A stretch of 64,000 bases of DNA from a bacterium (GTDB lineage Bacteria; Bacillota; Clostridia; Lachnospirales; Lachnospiraceae): assembly GCA_030539165.1 (NCBI GenBank), contig JAUNSO010000001.1, positions 35,286 to 99,285 of the forward strand, given 5' to 3'. The notes under the pieces were generated by a model. The model saw only the letters and a program-made list of their open reading frames with translations, had not been told where the DNA came from and ran no database searches. Each line of letters begins with the position of its first letter. Within the stretch, counting starts at the first letter, position 1. The position numbers were made by a program, and so were the translations under genes. Positions 1 to 8,069 of the stretch are shown here, piece by piece.

Positions 1-13
1 TCTGATTTCCTGT

Positions 14-235
14 TTATTTGTTCTTTCCATATTTCTTCCCCAGATTTGTGACAGAGCCGTCTGTCTCTTGTATATTGACATTGTTTAACTGCCCTCTCAG
101 ATTTGCCTTTACAGACGCGATATATTCTGCCCGAAGACTTTTCTGTTCTTCTTTTTCAGCCTCTGAGAGCCCTGTATCAGATTGCGATTTATGATACAGC
201 TCATTGATCCTCTGAATCCGTTCTTCCATGTTCAT
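14..235 (-). CDS. DUF896 (YnzC/UPF0291-like) small protein
   Basis: This 73-residue protein matches the DUF896/UPF0291 family in length and pattern: a helical N-terminus with the ERIQRINELYHKS segment, a charged linker, then the LRAEYIASVKANLRGQLNN block and a short basic tail. The fold is a helical hairpin; the cellular role is not established. The start ATG is preceded by AGGGAGAG at 7 nt spacing, which favours it over the second Met two codons later. It is the last gene before the window edge, 18 bp downstream of proB, and probably the end of the baiN-FAD protein-proB transcript. Confidence 0.85.
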   Translation of the reverse strand: MNMEERIQRINELYHKSQSDTGLSEAEKEEQKSLRAEYIASVKANLRGQLNNVNIQETDGSVTNLGKKYGKNK

Positions 236-253
236 GATCGTTCTCTCCCTGTT

Positions 254-1105
254 TTACATTTCATTGATATAATCCGTAATGTGAAAATGCTCATCCTTAT
301 GTGCCATAAAAACAGTTCCGTAATTTCTGCCTTCTATGATTTTATGAATCACACTGACATCCTTGCCATTGGCGATGACCATTTCTGCGCCTGCATTTGT
401 GGCAATCTTGGCGGCATGCAGCTTTGCACTCATGCCTCCTGTCCCGACAGAGCTTCCGGTGGTGCTCTTTCCCATGCTCATCAGATGTTCATCCAGTTCT
501 TCCACCACATCAATGAATCTGGCATTCTCATTTGTATGAGGATCATCTGAGTACAGTCCGTCTATATCAGATAACAGAATCAGCAGATCTGCACCGATCA
601 GATAGGCAACAATTGCAGATAATGTATCATTATCTCCGATGACATCCTCTACCTCGTATGTAGAAACAGTATCATTTTCATTCACAACAGGGATCACTCC
701 CAGCTTTAATAGTTCTGTAAAGGTATTATGAGCATTATGTCTGCTTGTTTTATCTGTAATCGTATTCTTGGTCATCAGGATCTGTGCAGTGACATGATTA
801 TATTCACCGAAAAGCTTCTGATATACCATCATCAGCCGCGCCTGTCCGATTGCAGCACATGCCTGCTTTACAGATACTTCATTATCCTTCGGGTCTATAT
901 TCACTGTTTTTTTGCCAACTGCAATGGCGCCTGAGGAAACCAGTACGACATCCTTCCCCTGATTTTTCAGCTCACACAACTCTCTGACCAGACGTTCCAT
1001 TTTTGTCAGGTTTAATTCTCCTGTTTTGCTGTGATGTAAAGAAGAAGAACCGATCTTGATTACGATTCTCTGTTTATTCTTCAGTGCTTTTCTGATCTCT
1101 TCCAA
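254..1105 (-). CDS. proB: Glutamate 5-kinase, short form without PUA domain
   Basis: This enzyme phosphorylates glutamate to gamma-glutamyl phosphate, the first step of proline synthesis, in the cytoplasm. The 283-residue protein is an amino-acid kinase fold: the phosphate-binding IVIKIGSSSL near residue 15, VVLVSSGAIAVG near 53, PVVNENDTVS near 140 and DIDGLYSDDP near 180. Canonical ProB is about 365 residues because of a C-terminal PUA domain; that domain is absent here, leaving the kinase alone. The start is TTG with GGAGG 9 nt upstream, and it overlaps the end of the upstream flavoprotein gene by 32 nt, which suggests translational coupling. No proA partner is seen inside the window. Confidence 0.92.
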   Translation of the reverse strand: MEEIRKALKNKQRIVIKIGSSSLHHSKTGELNLTKMERLVRELCELKNQGKDVVLVSSGAIAVGKKTVNIDPKDNEVSVKQACAAIGQARLMMVYQKLFGEYNHVTAQILMTKNTITDKTSRHNAHNTFTELLKLGVIPVVNENDTVSTYEVEDVIGDNDTLSAIVAYLIGADLLILLSDIDGLYSDDPHTNENARFIDVVEELDEHLMSMGKSTTGSSVGTGGMSAKLHAAKIATNAGAEMVIANGKDVSVIHKIIEGRNYGTVFMAHKDEHFHITDYINEM

Positions 1106-2729
1106 TGCTGTATTCCTCCAATAGATATTCTGCTGTTTTCATGCCATCCATTGCAGCAGATGTGATGCCTCCGGCATAGCCTGCTCCTTCACCGCAGGGA
1201 TATAATCCTTTGATATTACTCTGACCGCTGTTGTCTCTTTTGATTCTCACAGGTGAAGATGTCCTGCTTTCCACCCCTGACAGGATTGCATCAGGTCTGT
1301 TATATCCTAACATAGTATAGCCGAACTTTTCAATAGATTCAACCAGTGCTTCATTCATCTGTTCCGGAAGCAGTTCCCGTAGATTGGCACTGTGAAAGGC
1401 TCCTTTGATAGATGGCGCAAAGGTACCCTTTGTCAGGTCACTGATTGTGCCGGTCTTGAAATCGCCATAATACTGCACAGGTACGTTTCCCTTTCCGATT
1501 TCATATGCCTTTTCTTCCAGCCTTCTTTGAAATTCTATGCCTGCAAGTGCATCATCTGAGCCATAATCATCCGGAGTTACGGAAACAATCATGGCACTGT
1601 TTGCATTTGCTCCGTCTCTATCGCTGTAGCTCATGCCATTGACAGCGAGCCGGTTCCTTTCGGAGGAAGCATTTACAACATATCCGCCTGGGCACATACA
1701 GAAGGAATAGACGCTTCTCCCATTAGAAGCTTGGTTTGTAAGCTTGTAGTCGGCTGCGGGCAGCGTCTGAGTCTTTTGAAGTCCATACTGGCATTCGTTG
1801 ATCTGTGCCTGTGGATGTTCTATTCTGAGCCCCACTGCAAATGACTTTGCCTCCATCTCAACATGACTGTTTTTTAACATATAAAATGTATCACGTGCAC
1901 TGTGCCCGATTGCCAGAACCACATGACCGGACATCATTGCTCCCTGTTCTGTCTCCACCCCTGTAACGGCATTGTTTTGAATCAGCAGTCCTGTCGCTTT
2001 TCTTTCAAAATAGAATTCACCACCGAGACTGATGATAGATTCACGCATGTTTTTTACTATTCCGGTCAGTTCATCCGTACCGAGGTGCGGCTTTTGCTCA
2101 TAAACAATACTGTTCTTTGCACCAAAACGGACAAAAGTCTCCAGAACAAACTGATTTCGTCCGGCCGGATCCTTTACCAGTGTATTCAGTTTTCCATCGG
2201 AAAAGGTACCGGCACCTCCTTCGCCAAACTGCACATTGGACTCAGGATTTAAGGTGGCTGTTCCGCTCCAGAAGCTCTCTACAGTCCTCTTTCGGTTTTC
2301 TACAGACTCTCCCCGCTCCAGTACAATCGGTCTGCAGCCGGCACAGGCAAGCAAATATGCACAGAACAGACCGGCCGGTCCGCTGCCGATGATGATCGGT
2401 CTGTCGGTACAGCTGGCTTTGGATGGAAGGGTATATTTTTTCACGTCTGTTAACATGATATTGTTGTTCTTCAGCATTTGGAGCATTTTTAACTCAACTG
2501 CTTTTTCTTCCTGTGTATGGAACCCTGAAAATAATACATCCACAGAGTATACATAGAATAAATCCGGCTTCTTTCGAGCATCTATGGATCTTCTGACAAT
2601 CTTGTATGTATATTGATCAGAAAAAGGTGCTTTTAAAAACCGCCTGATCTGCAATGTTTTTTGAATCTTCTGCCTGAGATCTTCTTCAGAGTGGCCGATT
2701 GGTAATTTTAACTGATTGATTCTGATCAT
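1074..2729 (-). CDS. FAD-dependent dehydrogenase-like protein (COG2509 type)
   Basis: This 551-residue flavoprotein has an N-terminal region of about 105 residues, followed by a Rossmann FAD-binding motif IIIGSGPAGLFCAYLLA with the downstream acidic VLERGE. The ESNVQFGEGGAGTFSDGKL segment is characteristic of the COG2509 group. The C-terminal GLYPCGEGAGYAGGITSAAMDG closes the FAD site. The family is annotated as uncharacterised FAD-dependent oxidoreductases; the substrate is unknown. It lies 15 bp downstream of another flavoprotein gene of the HI0933 family and overlaps proB, so the two flavoproteins and proB probably share a transcript. I am sure of the family and not of the function. Confidence 0.85.
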   Translation of the reverse strand: MIRINQLKLPIGHSEEDLRQKIQKTLQIRRFLKAPFSDQYTYKIVRRSIDARKKPDLFYVYSVDVLFSGFHTQEEKAVELKMLQMLKNNNIMLTDVKKYTLPSKASCTDRPIIIGSGPAGLFCAYLLACAGCRPIVLERGESVENRKRTVESFWSGTATLNPESNVQFGEGGAGTFSDGKLNTLVKDPAGRNQFVLETFVRFGAKNSIVYEQKPHLGTDELTGIVKNMRESIISLGGEFYFERKATGLLIQNNAVTGVETEQGAMMSGHVVLAIGHSARDTFYMLKNSHVEMEAKSFAVGLRIEHPQAQINECQYGLQKTQTLPAADYKLTNQASNGRSVYSFCMCPGGYVVNASSERNRLAVNGMSYSDRDGANANSAMIVSVTPDDYGSDDALAGIEFQRRLEEKAYEIGKGNVPVQYYGDFKTGTISDLTKGTFAPSIKGAFHSANLRELLPEQMNEALVESIEKFGYTMLGYNRPDAILSGVESRTSSPVRIKRDNSGQSNIKGLYPCGEGAGYAGGITSAAMDGMKTAEYLLEEYSIGRDQKSTEE

Positions 2730-2744
2730 GAATAAGAGCTCCTT

Positions 2745-3968
2745 TTATAGCATCTGTGCTGCAAGCAATCCTGTAGACCATGCCCACTGCAGGTTATAGC
2801 CGCCACAGTCACCATTGATATCCATGATTTCTCCGGCAAAATACAGTCCCGGGATCAGCTTTGACTCCAGTGTATCTTTGATTTCAGCAGTATCAATTCC
2901 ACCCGAACAGGTTTGGGCCTGATCAAAAGAATTGGTGCTGTTGATTCTGACAAAAAACTCTTTCATACATTTCGACAGTCTGAATAGTGCTTCGTCAGAC
3001 AGGCATTCTGCCTTTTTTGTACTTTTCAGGTCACATTGCCTGATAAATAAAGAACATAGATTTTTATGAAACATCCCGATCATCAATTCCCCAATTGTTT
3101 TATATGGAGTATCCTTAATTCTCGATTGGAGATATACTTTCAGATCATTGACTGACGGCATATCAGGCATAAAATCAATCAGTACATGAACATGATGATG
3201 TTCGTATAACGCTCTTGCGGCTGCTCCGCTGAGCTGAAATACGGGGATTCCTGATATTCCATAGTCGGTCAGCTGCAGTTCTCCGCGTTCATGATTGAGA
3301 TACACCTGGTCAATATAGAGCTGTATATCCGCATCACATCTGATACCGGCGATCCCTTTGAAAAAAGCATCCGGAGATCTCAGCTGTACCAATGCCGGCA
3401 ATGGCTCTATGATTTTATGTCCCATAGAGGCAGCAAGTCTGTATCCACTGCCGTCTGATCCGGTCATTTTTGCAGCCTTTCCACCCGTGGAGAGGATCAG
3501 TCTGTCAAACAGATACTCCTTCTTTTCGGACGAATTCCGGTCAACGGTAAAAACATGAAACTGATCTTTGTGTGCAATCTGCTCCACCTCTGTATTGCAG
3601 CAGATCTGAATATGTAAAGCCTCCATTTTCATTCTGAGAACATCTAATACAGCCGATGCCTGCTCGGAATATGGATAAAGGCCTCCGTTTTTATTCTTTG
3701 TGTAAATACCAAGCTTCGTAAAAAAATGCAGAACCTCTGCATAGCTGCATTGTCTGAAAACCTGTTCTGCAAAGTCAGGATGTGTTCCGTGATAATGCTC
3801 CGGGCGCTGATCGGTATTGGTTAAATTACATTTTCCGTTTCCGGTGGACAGAATCTTCTTTCCTACTCTGTCCATGTGTTCCAGAACAGTGACTTCATTA
3901 CATCCTTCAGCTGCCTGAATGGCAGCTGTCAAACCGGCGGCACCGCCGCCGATAATTCCTATCTTCAT
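2745..3968 (-). CDS. HI0933/BaiN-family FAD-dependent oxidoreductase
   Basis: The 407-residue protein opens with the dinucleotide-binding motif IGIIGGGAAGLTAAIQAA, followed by GKKILSTGNGKCNLTN, which is diagnostic of the HI0933 family (COG2081). It ends with the matching C-terminal FAD motif GLYFAGEIMDINGDCGGYNLQWAWSTG. Some relatives (BaiN) act in bile-acid reduction, but most members have no proven substrate, so only a flavin oxidoreductase is supported here. The start ATG has AGAGGA 7 nt upstream. It is first gene of the unit baiN-like, COG2509-like, proB, DUF896, directly behind the promoter at 4018-4046. Confidence 0.85.
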   Translation of the reverse strand: MKIGIIGGGAAGLTAAIQAAEGCNEVTVLEHMDRVGKKILSTGNGKCNLTNTDQRPEHYHGTHPDFAEQVFRQCSYAEVLHFFTKLGIYTKNKNGGLYPYSEQASAVLDVLRMKMEALHIQICCNTEVEQIAHKDQFHVFTVDRNSSEKKEYLFDRLILSTGGKAAKMTGSDGSGYRLAASMGHKIIEPLPALVQLRSPDAFFKGIAGIRCDADIQLYIDQVYLNHERGELQLTDYGISGIPVFQLSGAAARALYEHHHVHVLIDFMPDMPSVNDLKVYLQSRIKDTPYKTIGELMIGMFHKNLCSLFIRQCDLKSTKKAECLSDEALFRLSKCMKEFFVRINSTNSFDQAQTCSGGIDTAEIKDTLESKLIPGLYFAGEIMDINGDCGGYNLQWAWSTGLLAAQML

Positions 3969-4007
3969 ACGTCATTCCTCTATTTTCGTCAATCCCTTTG
4001 ATACAGC

Positions 4008-4046
4008 TTTCAGTTCGATTATACTGAAAAAAAGAAAATTAAACAA
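4008..4046 (-). promoter_or_regulatory. Probable promoter with inverted repeat over the -10
   Basis: On the minus strand a TTGTTT -35 (4046-4041) is followed after 17 bp by a perfect TATAAT (4023-4018). A perfect 7-bp inverted repeat, TTTCAGT at 4008-4014 and ACTGAAA at 4023-4029, brackets the -10, so a repressor could compete with RNA polymerase there. It would drive the flavoprotein-proB unit. Confidence 0.6.
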
Positions 4047-4057
4047 CTGTAGATTCC

Positions 4058-4678
4058 TTAACTGGAATAAGTCTCAAGAAAACCATACAATTCATGAATG
4101 CTTGGTATGAATTTACCGCTGACAATCTCTCTTTGTACATTCTCCGGAAGACTGTCAAGTGCAATGCCGGTATACATATAGATTGTCTCGCGATCATCAT
4201 AATACACGGAAACGTAATGGTTTTCAGCCATCAGATAAAACTGTTCCGGGAGTATGACCGGCTTATATGATTTTCTGACGATCACCTTATCCTCCGAAAA
4301 TGAAATCAACTGCATAGATTCAAACCCTGCTGAAATATCTTCCTCAGTCGGATAACTGCAGTAATCTGAGATGGCGGCAATCAATTCATCTCTGGTCAGC
4401 CCGATGTATTCCATCGGAAGCTCCTCGTCTGCAATAGACAATGTATAATCATTCAGGTCATAAGATTCAATGACCAGCTTCGTATTGACTTTTACGCTGG
4501 GCGTATCATTCGTATCTACCAGCACTGCTTCAGAATGCTCCTCTTCACTGATCACTTCTGTCTCCAGCGGGATCGTATGATCATTCAGCACAAATACAGA
4601 ATAAAAATATGCACTGAAATAGACCAGACCCAATGTAATCACACATAGAAAAAAACTGATGAAATATGTCTTTCGCAT
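4058..4678 (-). CDS. Membrane-anchored BofC C-terminal-domain-like protein
   Basis: The 206-residue protein has one N-terminal membrane segment (about residues 5-27, FISFFLCVITLGLVYFSAYF), then an extracytoplasmic part. The C-terminal half, with YLMAENHYVSVYYDDRETIY followed by a short SLPENVQREIVSG...IHELYGFLETYSS tail, resembles the C-terminal domain of BofC. In Bacillus BofC controls SpoIVB during forespore signalling, so a sporulation or envelope-signalling role is possible. The match is by pattern only. It sits between a SpoVB-type flippase gene and the flavoprotein unit; the flavoprotein promoter starts just after its stop codon. Confidence 0.5.
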   Translation of the reverse strand: MRKTYFISFFLCVITLGLVYFSAYFYSVFVLNDHTIPLETEVISEEEHSEAVLVDTNDTPSVKVNTKLVIESYDLNDYTLSIADEELPMEYIGLTRDELIAAISDYCSYPTEEDISAGFESMQLISFSEDKVIVRKSYKPVILPEQFYLMAENHYVSVYYDDRETIYMYTGIALDSLPENVQREIVSGKFIPSIHELYGFLETYSS

Positions 4679-4746
4679 GGCTGTCCACCTTTCGATTTAT
4701 ACATATAGTATCAGCTTTTTTCTGTTATTTATTCAGTTTTTATAAA

Positions 4747-6396
4747 TTACATCAGTCTGAACAGCTTTGCAATGGCTACGATTCCGCCACCCATTGGTAT
4801 ATTTCTCAGTTCAGATTCCTTGATTCCCTTTAATGCAATCAATACTGCAAAGTAAACCAATGCGCCGATTGCGATAGACAAAAGTGTTGAAGGTACAATG
4901 GACAGGAATAAGGAAAACAGCAGATGCATCAGCCAGCAGACAATTCCCATCACTGCAGCAGCTATGACCGGAATGACAAATGTCCGTTTGATCTCCTGCG
5001 TATAATGCAGATGCTTTTTAATTGACAATCCATTCAGAACACACATTGTAAATGCGAAAATAATACATGAAAATACGACAGCATACAGCTTCAGATTAAA
5101 ATATTCGAGCATCACATATAAAGATGCAAGATGTATCAACAGTGCAATTGCAGCGTTTCTGACCGGAATATTCATTTTATCAATTCCCTGAAGGATTCCG
5201 TTTGTTAATGTGGATAAGGAATAAAATACAACTGAAATGGAACCAATCTGTAACAGCTTTGCCGGAATATCAATCTCTCCGGTAAACAGCATGGAAAGAA
5301 TGGGCTTTCCGAGAACACTTAAACCAACAGCGCACGGAATGGCAAGAATCATCGTAAATCTTGTAGCAGTGCTGACCTTATGCTTTGCAGCTCTGTATTC
5401 ACGTTCTTCCATGCATTGCGTCAGCGTAGGCATCATGGAAGCACTGATGGAGCTTGCCAGAGCAATCGGGACATTGGTCAATACACGATATTTTCCGGAG
5501 AACATTCCCCAGTAGGATGTCTGGATATCACCCATTCCGTTCTTGGTCATAATATAGTTAAAAATACTTTGATCCAAAGGATCACTGATATTATAAATAG
5601 CTGCACTCATAATCACCGGAAGAATGGTCAGCAGTAAAACCCTGAAAATCTGTCCATAGGATTCCATATATCTTCCCGTATCTTTATTCATCTGTCTTTT
5701 TAAAACTCTGTTTTGTGACAAAAGAACAAGGAACAGAAAAAACAGACCCATCAAAGCTCCGGCACCTGTTCCGAGTGTACCTCCTGCAGCCCCGTATGCA
5801 GCTGCATAGGAGTTATCTCTTAGTAAAGCAGCAACCTTTGTCCCGTACTGAAACAAATAAGTGGCAGCAAGAATGGACATAACCGCATTGACGATCTGTT
5901 CCAGTATCTGTGAGATTGCAGTCGGCATCATGGTTCCCATACCCTGAAAGTATCCACGCAGAACACCCATCAGGGCAACGATCAAAAGTGCCGGCCCGAG
6001 TACACGCAGTGCAACAGCACTTTTTGGCTCTGTCATCAATGTTCCGGCAAAAAAATCTGCACCAAAGAAAACAATGACTGCAACGGCTCCGCCTGATATC
6101 AGCGCAAATAATAAAGCCCCGCGAAATATTTTCCTGGCATTTCTGTATTGACCCTTTGCAACTCTTGAGGATACAAGCTTTGACACTGCCAGAGGCAGAC
6201 TGTAAGAAGAAATCAGAAGCATGATCGAATAAATCTGAAAAGCAGCGGCATATAAGCCGTTTCCTTCATCTCCGATGATATTTGTGAGGGGTACGCGATA
6301 CAGCAGGCCAATCAATCTGGATATGATGCCTGCTGTTGCTAATATACCACCTTGCACTATAAAGTTAGATCTTCTGCTGTTTCCCTGACTACCCAT
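4747..6396 (-). CDS. SpoVB-type polysaccharide/lipid flippase (MOP superfamily)
   Basis: This 549-residue integral membrane protein has about 14 hydrophobic segments. The N-terminal block QGGILATAGIISRLIGLLYRVPLTNIIGDEGNGLY is typical of the SpoVB/MurJ-like polysaccharide biosynthesis group in Firmicutes. Such proteins flip lipid-linked precursors across the membrane; SpoVB itself is needed for spore cortex formation. Which lipid this copy carries cannot be told from sequence, and Clostridia often have several paralogues. The ribosome binding site is weak (AGGAA about 11 nt before ATG). The gene is followed by the BofC-like gene, and that neighbourhood fits a sporulation or wall role. Confidence 0.82.
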   Translation of the reverse strand: MGSQGNSRRSNFIVQGGILATAGIISRLIGLLYRVPLTNIIGDEGNGLYAAAFQIYSIMLLISSYSLPLAVSKLVSSRVAKGQYRNARKIFRGALLFALISGGAVAVIVFFGADFFAGTLMTEPKSAVALRVLGPALLIVALMGVLRGYFQGMGTMMPTAISQILEQIVNAVMSILAATYLFQYGTKVAALLRDNSYAAAYGAAGGTLGTGAGALMGLFFLFLVLLSQNRVLKRQMNKDTGRYMESYGQIFRVLLLTILPVIMSAAIYNISDPLDQSIFNYIMTKNGMGDIQTSYWGMFSGKYRVLTNVPIALASSISASMMPTLTQCMEEREYRAAKHKVSTATRFTMILAIPCAVGLSVLGKPILSMLFTGEIDIPAKLLQIGSISVVFYSLSTLTNGILQGIDKMNIPVRNAAIALLIHLASLYVMLEYFNLKLYAVVFSCIIFAFTMCVLNGLSIKKHLHYTQEIKRTFVIPVIAAAVMGIVCWLMHLLFSLFLSIVPSTLLSIAIGALVYFAVLIALKGIKESELRNIPMGGGIVAIAKLFRLM

Positions 6397-6426
6397 CTTC
6401 TATGCATTTCCTACTTATCATTTCAT

Positions 6427-7545
6427 TTATTTGATGACTACTTTATCTCCCATGGTATCCTGTATCATACAGATCCATGTCTTTCCCTGATTAAATACAA
6501 CTTCTTCACCATCATTGTTATAATACTTTGTAACGCCTTCATCATGGTTTCCGCTGTTTTCGTCTTCAACAGTTCTGATCCAGAATCCATCAATGACCTT
6601 TCCTTCTGTAATGAACTTCATTTTTCCGCCGGAATGACAGTTAAATGCCAGATAATCATTTTCATCCAGCTTGACCCATTCGCAGTACTGAAGGACAATA
6701 TTATCATAAGAAATCTGCTCATTTGTCATTTCATCGATCTGAGGCCCGTCATATTGGAAACGATAGTATTTCTTATCGTCTGCTTTGTACTCAAACCACG
6801 GCTTATTGATCAGATATCCGGGTTCTATATACTCTGCGCTTGTACCGTCTTCGTTTTTGTTTTCTTTACCGTCTTCTGCAAACAAAAATTTACCGGTATA
6901 TGTGCTTCTGTAATTCTCATCATAGCCCATTTTCTTTATGCCGGCCTTAATGCCCTCAGCACTGGCATATGCGTTGTGCGGAGCCGGTCTGTCACTGGTT
7001 CTGTAAAATACGGTACTTCCGATTTCAGAAAGTCCGCTCAGATTGTCTACATAATCCTGATCGAGCAGTTCTACCGCATATGCTGCCTGTCCATAGTGTG
7101 CATAAATTGCATCAAATTCAAGAGCACAATAAACAAAATAACTTCTGCAGCTGCGAACAGATCCTATCTTCTCCAGATCATCATAATTTTCAAAAATACC
7201 CATCAAACGTGTTATAGAACCCTCTACGACACACTCATATACAACATCTGCTCTGGATATACCGCACATAGGCTGGGCTGCTTCCAGATTATTTAACATA
7301 ATCGCAACCGGTCTTCTTCTTGCAATGGCAGGATCGGTTACTTTTCCTGTCAAATAGCTTCTGATGGCATCATCGGATGCCGGTGCTGCGGATTCATCTG
7401 CGGCAGGAGCCTGTGTAGCCTGTTGAACCTGTGTTTCAGCAGGTTCTTCTGTCTCTTCATTGCTGTTCTTATTACCACAGCCTGTAAAGCTGCACAATGC
7501 AACAATACTGATGAGTAAAAAGCAGAACATTCTCATCTTTTTCAT
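6427..7545 (-). CDS. DUF3048 (YerB-like) lipoprotein
   Basis: The 372-residue protein begins with a lipoprotein signal peptide ending in the lipobox FTGC (Cys about residue 23), then a low-complexity linker rich in Glu, Thr, Gln and Ala. From about residue 65 the DUF3048 domain follows, with RPVAIMLNN, AQPMCGISRADVVYE, ITRLMGIFE and SVRSCRSYFVYCALEFDAIYAHYGQA. The family includes Bacillus YerB; its molecular function is unknown, and it should lie on the outer face of the membrane. It is 26 bp downstream of ybeY and 30 bp upstream of the flippase gene, so read-through from the ybeY block is likely. Confidence 0.88.
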   Translation of the reverse strand: MKKMRMFCFLLISIVALCSFTGCGNKNSNEETEEPAETQVQQATQAPAADESAAPASDDAIRSYLTGKVTDPAIARRRPVAIMLNNLEAAQPMCGISRADVVYECVVEGSITRLMGIFENYDDLEKIGSVRSCRSYFVYCALEFDAIYAHYGQAAYAVELLDQDYVDNLSGLSEIGSTVFYRTSDRPAPHNAYASAEGIKAGIKKMGYDENYRSTYTGKFLFAEDGKENKNEDGTSAEYIEPGYLINKPWFEYKADDKKYYRFQYDGPQIDEMTNEQISYDNIVLQYCEWVKLDENDYLAFNCHSGGKMKFITEGKVIDGFWIRTVEDENSGNHDEGVTKYYNNDGEEVVFNQGKTWICMIQDTMGDKVVIK

Positions 7546-7571
7546 AATTCAAGTACCTCTTTTCAAATCAT

Positions 7572-8069
7572 TTAGCGCTCGATCCCCAGAGCACTTAATA
7601 TTGTTTTTTGCTTGACTTCCATGACACTTGCATCTTCTTCTGAAATATGGTCATATCCAAGTAAGTGTAACACACTATGAGCAATAAGGAAAGAAAATTC
7701 TCGCAATACAGAGTGTCCGTATTCCTCAGCCTGTGACAAAACTCTGTCTGCACAGAGTACAATATCGCCAAGAAGAAGCTCGCCGGATTCAGGGTGAAAG
7801 CAGTCCCCAAAATCACTCTCCAGTACAGAAAAATCAGAGGGCTTCGGATAATCGATCATCGGAAATGACAAAACATCTGTTACGCGATCGATTTCTCTGT
7901 GTTCACGGTTGATTTCCCGAATACGCTCTGCTGTTGTAACTGTCAGGCTGATTTCTGCCTCATAAGGGCACTTTTCGTAATCCAGTACAGCTTCTGCTAC
8001 GATTTGAAACTGTTTTTCATGATCAAACCCAAAGTCTGCGTCTGTCTCATTTTCAACGTAAAAAGTCAT
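7572..8069 (-). CDS. ybeY: Endoribonuclease YbeY (rRNA maturation)
   Basis: YbeY is a zinc-dependent single-strand endoribonuclease involved in 16S rRNA 3' end maturation and ribosome quality control. The 165-residue protein carries the signature H-x3-H-x5-H as HSVLHLLGYDH near residues 132-142, and the upstream segment VTDVLSFPMID is also typical. Length fits the family. The start overlaps the end of the PgpH-like gene by 17 nt, suggesting coupled translation. Position after phoH and a pgpH homologue matches the conserved Firmicute order phoH-pgpH-ybeY. Confidence 0.96.
   Translation of the reverse strand: MTFYVENETDADFGFDHEKQFQIVAEAVLDYEKCPYEAEISLTVTTAERIREINREHREIDRVTDVLSFPMIDYPKPSDFSVLESDFGDCFHPESGELLLGDIVLCADRVLSQAEEYGHSVLREFSFLIAHSVLHLLGYDHISEEDASVMEVKQKTILSALGIER

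Noticed and set aside
6352..7296. Long plus-strand open frame of 314 codons
   Set aside because: It is antisense to the YerB-like lipoprotein gene and has no ribosome site or family pattern.
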